A stretch of DNA of 64,000 bases from Engelhardtia mirabilis. Its GTDB lineage: Bacteria; Planctomycetota; UBA1135; GCA-002686595. How positions within the stretch are numbered: the stretch's first letter is position 1; the number at the start of each line of letters is the position of its first letter. The DNA is taken from contig CP036296.1 of the NCBI GenBank assembly GCA_007751255.1, positions 310,001-374,000 on the forward strand, written 5' to 3'. The notes beneath the pieces are model-generated. The model worked only from the letters and a program-made list of their open reading frames with translations. It was not told where the DNA came from and searched no databases. This document shows positions 16,665 through 25,159 of this stretch, one piece after another. A program made the position numbers and the translations under genes.

Positions 16665-17528
16665 ATGAGCGACCCGCACCAATCGGCGGCGGATTCCGCC
16701 GCGGAGTTCGAGATCTTCCAGGGCGCCAGGCGATTTCACTGTCGCATCAGGTCACCTGAAGGGCGCCCTGAGGGTCGCGTGCTGCTGGTGCATGGGCTGG
16801 GGGAGCACTCCGGCCGCTACGGGGGCCTGATCGAGCGCTTCACCGGGCGCAGCTTGGAGGTCGTGTCGTTCGACCTCGAAGGACACGGGCTCAGCGCCGG
16901 TCGGCGCGGTCACACGTCCTTCGAAGCGACCTATGACGCGATCGAAGAGCTGGACGGCATCGCCGTCGCGCGTCGAGGACCCTGCCCCACGTTCGTCTAC
17001 GGCCACAGCCTCGGTGGTGCCATCGCCCTCGGCTTCGCCCGGGATCGTCGGCCGGAGCTCGTCGGCATGATCGCAGCCTCACCGGGTCTGGAGCCAGCGA
17101 CCGCGGTTCCCGAGGCGCGCCTGTGGTTCGGTCGGCTGGCCGCGAGCGTTGCGCCGTGGTTGACCGTGAGCAACGGGCTCGATCTCGAGGGGCTCTCTCG
17201 CGATCCTGCGATCGTCGCCGCCTATCGGACCGATCGCCTGAATCACGGTCGGATCAGCGTCGGCCTGGGACTCGAGACCTTGCGTCGAGGCAAGGAGCTG
17301 CTGCGCGGCGCAGCGGCGATCGAGGTCCCGCTCCTGCTGATGCACGGATCAGCCGACGTGCTGACCAGCGCCGCCGCATCGCAGTCCTTCGCCACCACCG
17401 CTGGCTGCGACTTCAAGCTCTGGGGCGGTCTCTTCCATGAGTTGCACCACGAGCCCGAGCGGGACGAGGTGCTGACGTTCGTCTTGGAGTGGATCGAGCG
17501 TCGGATCTCGAGCGCTGTCGACCCCTGA
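16665..17528 (+). CDS. Alpha/beta hydrolase, monoacylglycerol-lipase-like (Hydrolase_4)
   Basis: This 287-aa cytoplasmic protein has no signal peptide. It has the lysophospholipase/monoacylglycerol lipase signature: HGLGEHSGRY from 43, FDLEGHGLSAG from 69, nucleophile elbow GHSLG at 113-117 (Ser115), then HGSADVLTS with the Asp and FHELHHE with the catalytic His near the C-terminus. The predicted reaction is hydrolysis of monoacylglycerol or a related ester; specificity cannot be read from sequence. ATG 16665 is preferred over upstream in-frame codons because the family alignment starts there. Confidence 0.88.
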   Translation: MSDPHQSAADSAAEFEIFQGARRFHCRIRSPEGRPEGRVLLVHGLGEHSGRYGGLIERFTGRSLEVVSFDLEGHGLSAGRRGHTSFEATYDAIEELDGIAVARRGPCPTFVYGHSLGGAIALGFARDRRPELVGMIAASPGLEPATAVPEARLWFGRLAASVAPWLTVSNGLDLEGLSRDPAIVAAYRTDRLNHGRISVGLGLETLRRGKELLRGAAAIEVPLLLMHGSADVLTSAAASQSFATTAGCDFKLWGGLFHELHHEPERDEVLTFVLEWIERRISSAVDP

Positions 17529-17620
17529 CAACCGAGGCCGTTCAGCCGGTCTCGGGATTTGCCCGTCGCTTCCGGTCAGCAGTCTCTGCCCTCACGTTCC
17601 GTGGGGTTCGCGCCCCTCGC

Positions 17621-17654
17621 TCCCGCGCGGCGGAGCGAGCTCCGCCGCGCGGGA
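17621..17654. terminator. Perfect 16-bp hairpin between convergent genes
   Basis: TCCCGCGCGGCGGAGC (17621-17636) and its exact reverse complement (17639-17654) are separated by GA. It lies 93 bp after the lipase stop and 52 bp from the stop of the convergent sigma-factor gene, so it most likely serves as a bidirectional terminator. Confidence 0.65.
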
Positions 17655-17705
17655 CAGAACGCAAGGCTGCCGACTGGACCGATCACCTGATCTTCCCGTT
17701 CGGCC

Positions 17706-19568
17706 TCAGTACGCGATCCGCTTCTGCCAGTCCGGGAACAGGTCGTTCAGGTCCTTGTGGGGCGACTCGACCGGGTTGCCCTCGGCGTCACTCCACGGGA
17801 AGCGCTCGACCGAGGTCCTGATGAAGGCGATGCCATCGTCCGGGCGGTCGCTGCCCAATGGGTCGTCGAGCATGTTCGTCATCCGGCATTGATCGAAGAC
17901 CACCGTGGCCGGGAATGAGAGGGTCGAGAGGTTGGAGTCGACTAGGTCGAACTCGCAGCGCTCGAAGCGCGCGACGATTCCGCCTGTTCCGATGCTGAAC
18001 AGCGTTCCGTAGCGGGGATGGCGCCCATAGCCACCCTCGAAGACGCTGTCGCGGGCATAGACGGCCAGCTCCTCGGTCCCGAACAGGCAGGAGGCGCCCG
18101 CACCCATGTCGAAGCCGATCGCTCGCACGTGGTCGAAGTAGACCGAGGCCGGCTCGCTGCGTAGGGCCAGCAAGTAGGCGTTGTCGGTGAAGACGGTCAG
18201 GTCCCTGAACGCGAGGTTCGACAGAGGGGCCTTGGTGCTGAGACTTCCCGCGATCAGCAAGGTTGCGCCCATGCCAGCACCTCGAATTGTCACGTCGCGG
18301 GGGAAGGGTTCGAGCTCTCGCATGAGTGCCTGGAGTTGGAAGACGCCCGCGGGCAGCATCAGGGTGGCTCCGTCGGAGAGCAGGCGGTCGGGATGCCTGA
18401 TGTCGTCGAGCACGCTTACGTTCGGACCCTGCGCCAGCGGCTCGAAGAGCTGGGCGAAAGCCGTCGCGTCCGATACCAGGTCCAACTGAGCGCCGGTCAT
18501 GCCCAGGTCCATCAGGGCCAAGAGCGAGAGTACCTCGCCCGACTCGGCGAGCCGATCGATGCGGTCCTGGTCCTCCGCTCGACCGCGGCCGATGTGGCCG
18601 GGCGCCACGAGTACGACTCCCTTGAAGTGCTCGATGAGCGCTTCAAGCCGTTCCGGGTCGATCTCCTCGCCCCGAACATCGCGCCAGGCCTCGGTCAGCT
18701 CTTCACGGGCATAGGCCAAGAGTGCCTCGGAGAAGAGCTCGTCGGAGTCCGTGGCCAGGGCCGCTGCTGCGCGCCGATACGTCTCTGCGTCGCCCGCGAC
18801 TTCGTCCTCTTGACCCGACGGCGCCGGGGCCTCGACGGAGCCGCGGCTGACCATACCGACGGCTCCGAGCACCGCGCCCGGCTCGGACTCGGGCCACAGG
18901 ATTGCGAGGGCGACCAACGGGACGGCGAGGGCGAAGAGCTTCATGGCAGGGCTGAGTGTGAGCACGGTTTGCAGGAGCGAGGCGGAAGTGGTGGTGGAGA
19001 CCAGGGAGCTCTCGGTTGCGAGCAGCGGCGCGAGGCAGCGTGCCCAGGCCAGGCGCTCGCCGCCGTGGCGGGCGTCGAGTCGCTCGCGCAGGCGGTCGAG
19101 CCCGACCTTCAAGCGCCAGCGCACGGTGCCCGCCGGCGTCTGGGTGTGGGCCGCGATCTGCGCCGGGCTGCGATCCTCGAAGAAGCGCAGCAGGAGCGTC
19201 GAGCGGTAGGGCTCGTCCAACTCACGCACCAGCTCGCAAACCAACGCCCGCAGCTCGTGGCGCTCGCTGAGCTCCTCGGCCGAGGGCATCGCTGCCTCCG
19301 GCCGGGCAGCCGCTCGGTCGCGCTCGGACGTCGCGCGGTTGCGGTCGCGTTCGATGCGCTTCCAGGCCACGTTGCGAACCACCGCCCGCAGCCAGGGCCG
19401 CAGGGGGCGGTCGCTGGCCGGCGGCCGGCGCAGGGCCGCGAGGACCGCGTCCTGAACCACGTCGTCGGCGACCTGGGCGTCGCGCAGGAGCGCGAGCGCC
19501 AGGGAGCGCATCCAGCCCTGCTCCGCGAGCAGGGTCTCGATCGGAATCGTGTCGGTGGCAGCGTGCAT
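17706..19568 (-). CDS. ECF sigma factor fused to a membrane helix and an extracytoplasmic beta-helix-like domain
   Basis: The 620-aa protein starts at ATG 19568. Residues 12-75 are sigma-70 region 2 (DAQVADDVVQDAVLAALRRP, RPWLRAVVRNVAWKRI) and 105-165 region 4 (DEPYRSTLLLRFFEDRSPAQIAAHTQTPAGTVRWRLKVGLDRLRERL in part). A single hydrophobic helix at about 209-225 (KLFALAVPLVALAILW) is followed by a Gly/Ala/Glu linker and a C-terminal half. That half has beta-solenoid-like strands (VTIRGAGMGATLLIAG, LAFRDLTVFTDNAYLLAL, VARFERCEFDLVDSNLSTLSF, VVFDQCRMTNM). The topology puts the sigma domains in the cytoplasm and the rest outside, so the protein may sense externally without a separate anti-sigma factor. 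Membrane-linked ECF factors are known in Planctomycetota; this C-terminal domain I do not recognise. A separate anti-sigma gene is not adjacent. Confidence 0.82.
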   Translation of the reverse strand: MHAATDTIPIETLLAEQGWMRSLALALLRDAQVADDVVQDAVLAALRRPPASDRPLRPWLRAVVRNVAWKRIERDRNRATSERDRAAARPEAAMPSAEELSERHELRALVCELVRELDEPYRSTLLLRFFEDRSPAQIAAHTQTPAGTVRWRLKVGLDRLRERLDARHGGERLAWARCLAPLLATESSLVSTTTSASLLQTVLTLSPAMKLFALAVPLVALAILWPESEPGAVLGAVGMVSRGSVEAPAPSGQEDEVAGDAETYRRAAAALATDSDELFSEALLAYAREELTEAWRDVRGEEIDPERLEALIEHFKGVVLVAPGHIGRGRAEDQDRIDRLAESGEVLSLLALMDLGMTGAQLDLVSDATAFAQLFEPLAQGPNVSVLDDIRHPDRLLSDGATLMLPAGVFQLQALMRELEPFPRDVTIRGAGMGATLLIAGSLSTKAPLSNLAFRDLTVFTDNAYLLALRSEPASVYFDHVRAIGFDMGAGASCLFGTEELAVYARDSVFEGGYGRHPRYGTLFSIGTGGIVARFERCEFDLVDSNLSTLSFPATVVFDQCRMTNMLDDPLGSDRPDDGIAFIRTSVERFPWSDAEGNPVESPHKDLNDLFPDWQKRIAY

Positions 19569-19816
19569 GGGGTCTCCACGGACCGACTCCGCCCATGGGC
19601 CCGACCGTTGGGGGAATTCTCCGCGAAACCCGCAATGGCCAGGCACCCGCACGGTGCGCGCTGGCGCGCCGCGTGGGCCCCGGATCGGGAGTCGCCCCCG
19701 CTGCGGTCGGGCTCTGAGGTGTTGTGCGTCGGGTGCCGAGCCTCCGGCGGGGGGCCCGCGCCGACCTGGACCGGTCCCGGCGCGGCGCCCGATCGGCCCG
19801 ATCGAGCCGCGCGCGA

Positions 19817-22375
19817 CTACTCCAGGAGCCGGTTGAAGTAGATGACGACGCCAGCGCCTGTCGAGTTGCCCCGCGCCGAGGTCGCCACGTCGCGCGTCCC
19901 ATCCCCGTCGAGGTCGTCGATCGCGATCCCGGTCAAGTCATGGGCGGAGCTGAACTTCACCGCCGGAGCGAACCCGCCGTCGCCCTCGCCAAGCAGCACC
20001 GCGATCCCGTCCCCGGTGTACGAGATGATGGCCAGGTCCGGCACCCCATCCCCATCGAGGTCGTCGACGGCCAATGCCTTGAGGTTCTCGTTCACCGCCT
20101 GGGTCTGCGCAAGAGCGAAGGTCCCGTCCCCCGCGCCCAGGTAGATCGACACTCCAGAATCTTGCAACGCGACCAGGTCCAGGTCGCCGTCTGCGTCGAC
20201 GTCGTCGATTGCGACCGCGACAAGGTACTTGCCCGTATCGATCGTCAGCGCCTGCTTGAAGGAGCCGTTGCCCCACCCGAGGAGCACCGACAGGCTGCCG
20301 AGTTGGGCGCTGGCCGTCACCAGATCGAGCGCGCCGTCCCCGTTCAGGTCGCCGATCGCCACGGACCGGGGCTTGGCTCCCACGCCGTAGCCCTTCCGGG
20401 GTCCGAAGGTGCCGTCACCCACTCCCAGGAGCACCGAAACGACGCCCCAGGAGTAGTTCGCGATGGCCAAGTCGGGCGCTCCGTCCCCGTTCAGGTCACC
20501 GATTGCGACCGACTGAGCCCCGCCGCCGCCCTCGAGGACCAGCTTCGGTGCGAAGGTCCCGTCGCCCGCGCCCAGCAGCACCGACGCCGAGCTGACGGCG
20601 GGGCCGCCAGTCGTGACGGCGAGGTCCGGGATCCCGTCCCCGTTCAGGTCACCGGTCGCGATCGAGTTGGGCTTGTACCCCGCAACCCATTCCTGCGATG
20701 GCCCGAAGCTCCCATCGCCCGTTCCCAGGCGCACGTAGATGCTATTGGAGACGTCGTTAGCGACCGCGAGGTCACGGACCCCGTCCCCGTCGAAGTCGTC
20801 GATCGCGACCGCTCGGGGGTTGGGGCCCGCCGCCAAGAGCGGCGTCACGGTGAAGGTGCCGCCGCCCGCGCCGAGCAGGACCGTGACGGAAGTAGAGCCG
20901 TGGAATTTGGCGATGGCGAGATCGCGGACCCCATCGCCGTCCAGGTCGTCGACGGCGAACGCGCCGGGGTATTGGTGGACCGCCGAGACCTGCGCGGGAG
21001 CGAACGCTCCGCCACCCGCACCCAGCAGGACGGACACGTTCGACGCGTCGCGGTTCGCGAGCGCCAGGTCCGGCAGCCCGTCGCCGTTCAGGTCGTCGAC
21101 CACCAGCGCGCGGGGATCGCCACCCGCCGGCAGGTTCTGGGCCGGCGAGAAGGTGCCGTCCCCCGCGCCGAACAGGACCGACACGTCTTCGGAACTCGCG
21201 TTCCCGACGGCCAGGTCCGTCGCGCCATCCCCGTCGAGGTCCGCCGCCGCGATGGCATAGGGACCATCGCCCGCCGCGCTGAACAGCGCCGGAGCGAAGG
21301 TCCCGTCGCCCGCGCCCAACAAGAGGGCGACGTCGCCCGAGAGCTCGTTGGCGACCACGAGGTCGAGCCGGCCGTCGCCGTTCAGGTCGTCGATCGTCAG
21401 CGCGCGTGGAAATCCGCCCGCCGGGAAGCTCTGCGCCGGACCGAACGTGCCATCCCCGAGCCCCAGCAGCACCGACACGTCGTCGGACGGACCGTTGGCG
21501 ACGGCCAAGTCGAGCGCGCCGTCCCCGTTCAGGTCACCGACGGCCATGTCGAAGGGCGTGCTCCCGGTCGTGAAGCCGAGATGCGGACCGAACGTCCCGT
21601 CGCCCGCACCGAGGAGGACCGAGACGGTGTCGGTGCTCACGTTGGTGACGGCGACGTCGAGCGCGCCGTCCCCGTTCAGGTCCGCGAGCGCCAGGGAATC
21701 GGGTCCAAGCCCGGCCGGAAAGTTCTGGGCCGCGCCGAACGACCCGTCACCCACGCCCAAGAGCACCGACACGTCGCCCGAGCCGTAGTTGGACACGACC
21801 AGGTCGGGCACGCCGTCACCGTCCAGGTCGTCGAGGGCGACCTCCTTCGGAGACACCCCCGCCGAGTATTGCGCGAGGGGGAAGAGGGGGCCGTCGGCGC
21901 TCCCGAAGACGACGCGGAGCGCCTGGGTGAACGCGACGCCGCCCTGCGCCGCGGGGTCGGCGACGGCCGCCTGGAAGACCAGTTGCAGTCCGCACCAGGA
22001 GGGCGGCACCGCGGCCAACTGGGCGATCGGCGGCGAGTCGCCTTGGCCGTCGAGGAAGAACGCGGCCAACAACGACGGCTGCCCCGGATAGGCGGTCGCG
22101 CCGAAGGCCGGGAGCGCGAGGGCGCCCGCGACCGGGCTGAAGAAGAGCGCCCCGAAGGCGTTCGGCGCGCCGCTCGTCACCTCGAGGAGGATGGGCCCAC
22201 CGAGCACCGGTAGCCCCTGCGCCTTCAGGGCCGGAACGCCGGCGGAGCCGGGGGTGCCCTGGCCCAGGGCCTCGAGGGTCGGGCCAGCGCCGCAGCCCGA
22301 CTGGGCGGAGGCCAGGGCGGGGAGGGTCGCGAGCAGGGCGGCGGCGAGCGGAGTGCGGATGGTCATCGGTGCCAT
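19817..22375 (-). CDS. Secreted VCBS/FG-GAP protein with 14 Asp-rich repeats
   Basis: The 852-aa protein has a signal peptide (LAAALLATLPALASAQ); ATG 22375 and ATG 22366 are both possible starts. Residues 25-190 form a beta-sandwich module (GLPVLGGPILLEVTSGAPNAFG) that in other proteins of this window sits at the C-terminus. From about residue 190 to the end there are 14 consecutive repeats of about 48 residues, each with a calcium-loop D-x-(D/N)-G-D-G-x-x-D motif (DLDGDGVPD, DLNGDGALD and so on) followed by VSVLLGxGDGTF. Fourteen units correspond to two seven-bladed propellers. It is predicted extracellular, Ca2+-binding and possibly adhesive or carbohydrate-binding; no enzyme motif was found. 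The sigma-factor gene follows on the same strand after 248 bp. Confidence 0.88.
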   Translation of the reverse strand: MAPMTIRTPLAAALLATLPALASAQSGCGAGPTLEALGQGTPGSAGVPALKAQGLPVLGGPILLEVTSGAPNAFGALFFSPVAGALALPAFGATAYPGQPSLLAAFFLDGQGDSPPIAQLAAVPPSWCGLQLVFQAAVADPAAQGGVAFTQALRVVFGSADGPLFPLAQYSAGVSPKEVALDDLDGDGVPDLVVSNYGSGDVSVLLGVGDGSFGAAQNFPAGLGPDSLALADLNGDGALDVAVTNVSTDTVSVLLGAGDGTFGPHLGFTTGSTPFDMAVGDLNGDGALDLAVANGPSDDVSVLLGLGDGTFGPAQSFPAGGFPRALTIDDLNGDGRLDLVVANELSGDVALLLGAGDGTFAPALFSAAGDGPYAIAAADLDGDGATDLAVGNASSEDVSVLFGAGDGTFSPAQNLPAGGDPRALVVDDLNGDGLPDLALANRDASNVSVLLGAGGGAFAPAQVSAVHQYPGAFAVDDLDGDGVRDLAIAKFHGSTSVTVLLGAGGGTFTVTPLLAAGPNPRAVAIDDFDGDGVRDLAVANDVSNSIYVRLGTGDGSFGPSQEWVAGYKPNSIATGDLNGDGIPDLAVTTGGPAVSSASVLLGAGDGTFAPKLVLEGGGGAQSVAIGDLNGDGAPDLAIANYSWGVVSVLLGVGDGTFGPRKGYGVGAKPRSVAIGDLNGDGALDLVTASAQLGSLSVLLGWGNGSFKQALTIDTGKYLVAVAIDDVDADGDLDLVALQDSGVSIYLGAGDGTFALAQTQAVNENLKALAVDDLDGDGVPDLAIISYTGDGIAVLLGEGDGGFAPAVKFSSAHDLTGIAIDDLDGDGTRDVATSARGNSTGAGVVIYFNRLLE

Positions 22376-22606
22376 GGGGCGAAGGTGTCGGACGAAGCGA
22401 AAGGTGTGGACAAAGGTGTCGAGTGGACTCCCACACCATGGCAGGCCCGTCGCGCGAGCGGGGCTGGTTTCCGCACGACTTCGCCGCTCCCCGCGGGTGC
22501 GGGGCACGTTCGAGCTGTGTACGGATCCGGCGGTCGCCGCCGTCGGTGACCGACCGGCTAGGGTGTCGGAACGGGCGACCGCGAAGCGAGCGCTCGCCCC
22601 ACACCC

Positions 22607-23626
22607 GTGACCTGCATCGACGCGATTCGGACCCTGTCGGTCCTGTTGCCCTTGGCCGCCTGCCAGCTCGGCGGTTCGGCAACCGAACCGCCGCCGCGGG
22701 AGCACACCCGGTCGGCCCACCTGTTCGGAACGCGGTTCGAGTTGCGGCTCGCCGGGCCGGATGCGGCGGCCCTCGACGCGGCGGCGAGCGCGGCCCTGGC
22801 CGAAGGCGAGCGCCTCGAGGCGCTCGTCAGTGGCTGGGTCGAGGGATCGGGGCTGATGCGGTTCAATGACTCCGCTCGGGTAGCCGGGCGCTTCGAGGTG
22901 ACTCCCGAGCTGGCGCGCCTGGTCGAGCAGGCGCAGTCCTGGTGCCACGCGAGCGGTGGCGCCGTGGACCCGACGGTCGGCGCGCTGCTCGAGCTCTACG
23001 GCTACTACGACGGCGGCGGCGCGGCACCCTTGCCTGAGGAATTGGCCACGACCCTCGAGCGGGTGGGTTGCGACGCGCTGCGAGTGGAAGGGCACGCCCT
23101 CGTCACCACCGTGGACGGCGTGCGCCTGGACCTGGGTGCGGTGGCCAAGGGCTTCACCGTCGACCGCATGGCCGCGCTGCTGCGCGCGGCGGGCGTCGAG
23201 GACGCGGTGATCAGCGCCGGCGGCAGCTCGGTCTTGGCCTTTGGTGGCGAGCCCGGCGGCGTCGGCTGGCCGCTCGTGGTGGACCCCGGCGCGGGGCCCG
23301 AGATCTGGCGCCTGCGCGACGAGGCGGTGGGCATCTCCGGCCAGCTCTCCGAGCCGGTCTTCGTGGACGGCCGCCTGGTCAGCCACCTGATCGACCCGCG
23401 CAGCGGCCTGCCGGTGGACCACGACACCCTGCAGGTCGCCGTGCGCGCCGCCAACGCGACCGACGCCGACCTGGCCTCGACCGCGCTCCTCGTGCTCGGC
23501 ACCGAGGCCGCCGCCGCCTGGCTGGCCGATCCCGCGGCCTGCCCATCGATCCTCGCCGTCACGCTCACCGACGTGGCACGGGCCGATCGGACTGCGCGAG
23601 AGATCGCCCGTCTGCGCGCCCGCTGA
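22607..23626 (+). CDS. apbE: FAD:protein FMN transferase (ApbE), lipoprotein
   Basis: The 339-aa protein, starting at GTG 22607, has a lipoprotein signal (LLPLAAC, Cys19). It shows ApbE motifs: GTRFELRL near 41-48, FNDSARVAGRFEV, the substrate-binding GGAVDPTVGALLELYGY, DLGAVAKGFTVDRM, VISAGGSS, HLIDPRSGLPVDHD and the metal-binding ATDADLASTALLVLG. ApbE covalently attaches FMN to a threonine of target flavoproteins such as NqrB/C or RnfG in the extracytoplasmic space. No such target is in the window. It is divergent from the VCBS gene (231 bp upstream) and convergent with the Gfo/Idh gene, 10 bp apart. Confidence 0.92.
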   Translation: MTCIDAIRTLSVLLPLAACQLGGSATEPPPREHTRSAHLFGTRFELRLAGPDAAALDAAASAALAEGERLEALVSGWVEGSGLMRFNDSARVAGRFEVTPELARLVEQAQSWCHASGGAVDPTVGALLELYGYYDGGGAAPLPEELATTLERVGCDALRVEGHALVTTVDGVRLDLGAVAKGFTVDRMAALLRAAGVEDAVISAGGSSVLAFGGEPGGVGWPLVVDPGAGPEIWRLRDEAVGISGQLSEPVFVDGRLVSHLIDPRSGLPVDHDTLQVAVRAANATDADLASTALLVLGTEAAAAWLADPAACPSILAVTLTDVARADRTAREIARLRAR

Positions 23627-23635
23627 CGGGGGGTC

Positions 23636-25066
23636 TCAGCCCCCGGTCGGCTCGGGCGCGAAGCCGACGTCCTCGAGCGTCACGCGCCGGCCCGTGCGGT
23701 AGGACTCGGCGCTCATGATCGCGGCGATGGTCGACGTGCGCGCCACCTCGAGCGGCGCCGTCGGCGTGGAGCGCTCGCGCACGCTCGTGAAGAAGTTCTC
23801 GAGGTGCAGGCGCGTGGTGTCGAAGGTGCCGTCGCTGCGGGTCGTCCCGCCGGCCCCGCGACCGGCCAGCCACAGCTCGCTGGCCTTGCCCTCCATGGCC
23901 TTGGCCGCGGCCGGATCCTTCAGGTGGATCATCGGCCTGCGCGGGTCGAGCTTGCCCTCCTCCAAGGAGTCGGCGTAGCGCTCGGAGAAGCGGTCCGGGT
24001 AGACCTCCAGCTCCCACGAAACGTGCATCGTTCCCTCGCTGCCGTAGAGCCAGGTCCCGGGCACGCCGAAGGAGTTGGAGTCGGTCTGCATGTAGTTGAC
24101 GCTGATCCCGGCGTCGGGGTACTCGACGTTGGCGGACAGCACGTCCGGCGTCTCGCGCGCGCCGCCCCAGTGGTAGACGCCGCCCGAGGCCGTGGCGCTG
24201 GCGGGCAGGCCCAGACCCACCACGAACTCGATCGCGTCGACCGAGTGCGACTGGTTGTCGCCGCAGACGCCGTTGCCGTAGTCCCAGAACTTGCGCCACT
24301 CGAAGTAGCGCTCGGCGTCGTACTCGCGCTCCGGCGCGATGCCGGCCAGGAACAGCTCCCACTCCACGTCTGCGCGCTCGGGCGCCGGGCCGTACTCCAA
24401 GAGCGGATGCCGCAGCGCGCCGTTGGAGCCGTGGCGGTGGACTTCCATGCGCGCCAGGCGCACCTCGCCGATCCAGCCCCGCTCGACGATCGCCTTGGCC
24501 TGGCGGTAGAGCTCGTTCTCGCGCAGCTGGTAGCCGACCTGGACGATGCGACCGTGCTTGGCGACCGCCGCCTCGAGCGAGCGCAGCTGGTCGGCCGTGT
24601 TCGCGGCGCACTTCTCGACGTACACGTCGCAGCCGGCCTCGACCGCCGCCTGGGCGATCGGCGCGTGGGAGAAGTCGGGCGTGGCGACCACCACGGCGTC
24701 GAGATCCTCGCGCTCGAGCATCAGGCGGTAGTCGCGATACTCGGTGGGGCGGTCGTGGACCTTCGAGACCGCGTCGCTCGCGGTGCGCAGGTTGCCGAGG
24801 AAAGTGTCGCAGACGGCGACCAACTCGACCCCGCTGATGGTCTGGTCGGTGGCGTTGGCCAGCTCGCTCGGATAGCCCATGCGAGCCATCAGGTTGCTGC
24901 CCCGACGGCCGGGTCCGACGATCCCGACCCGCAGGGCGTCGTCGATGCGCCAGCGGCCGAGCTTGGGCCTCGATCCGGTCAGGACGCTCGGGAGGAACGC
25001 CGCACCGGCCAAGGAGAGACCCGCGTCGCGCAGGACGTCGCGGCGGGTGGGGGAGGGTTTCGACAT
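23636..25066 (-). CDS. Tat-exported Gfo/Idh/MocA-family oxidoreductase
   Basis: This 476-aa protein begins with a twin-arginine signal (SPTRRDVLRDAG, then a hydrophobic stretch GLSLAGAAFLPSV). The Rossmann domain follows (LRVGIVGPGRRGSNLM) with AVVVATPDFSHAPIAQAAVEAG and DVYVEKCAAN, where the family usually has EKP; the catalytic Lys is present but the Pro is replaced by Cys. The second domain carries QVGYQLRENELYRQAKAIVERGWIGEV, then WRKFWDYGNGVCGDNQSHSVD in a C-terminal extension typical of planctomycete exported members. Likely role is NAD(P)-dependent redox chemistry on a sugar or sugar derivative; the substrate is unknown. The Tat signal implies export folded with cofactor. Confidence 0.9.
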   Translation of the reverse strand: MSKPSPTRRDVLRDAGLSLAGAAFLPSVLTGSRPKLGRWRIDDALRVGIVGPGRRGSNLMARMGYPSELANATDQTISGVELVAVCDTFLGNLRTASDAVSKVHDRPTEYRDYRLMLEREDLDAVVVATPDFSHAPIAQAAVEAGCDVYVEKCAANTADQLRSLEAAVAKHGRIVQVGYQLRENELYRQAKAIVERGWIGEVRLARMEVHRHGSNGALRHPLLEYGPAPERADVEWELFLAGIAPEREYDAERYFEWRKFWDYGNGVCGDNQSHSVDAIEFVVGLGLPASATASGGVYHWGGARETPDVLSANVEYPDAGISVNYMQTDSNSFGVPGTWLYGSEGTMHVSWELEVYPDRFSERYADSLEEGKLDPRRPMIHLKDPAAAKAMEGKASELWLAGRGAGGTTRSDGTFDTTRLHLENFFTSVRERSTPTAPLEVARTSTIAAIMSAESYRTGRRVTLEDVGFAPEPTGG

Positions 25067-25159
25067 CGAGGGGAGCGCGATTCGAAGTTGGATTGGGCGA
25101 GCGGTGCCGAGTCTAGCACGGCCTGGCGTCGCACCCGGCGCGACCCGCGCGGAGCCGGC

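Noticed and set aside
16363..16668. 101-codon plus-strand frame before the lipase-like gene
   Set aside because: No motif or signal, overlaps the next gene's start, and composition is unlike neighbouring genes.
19724..22213. 829-codon plus-strand open frame opposite the VCBS gene
   Set aside because: Repetitive VQ.R..VPVQV-type translation is the antisense image of the DxDGDG repeats.
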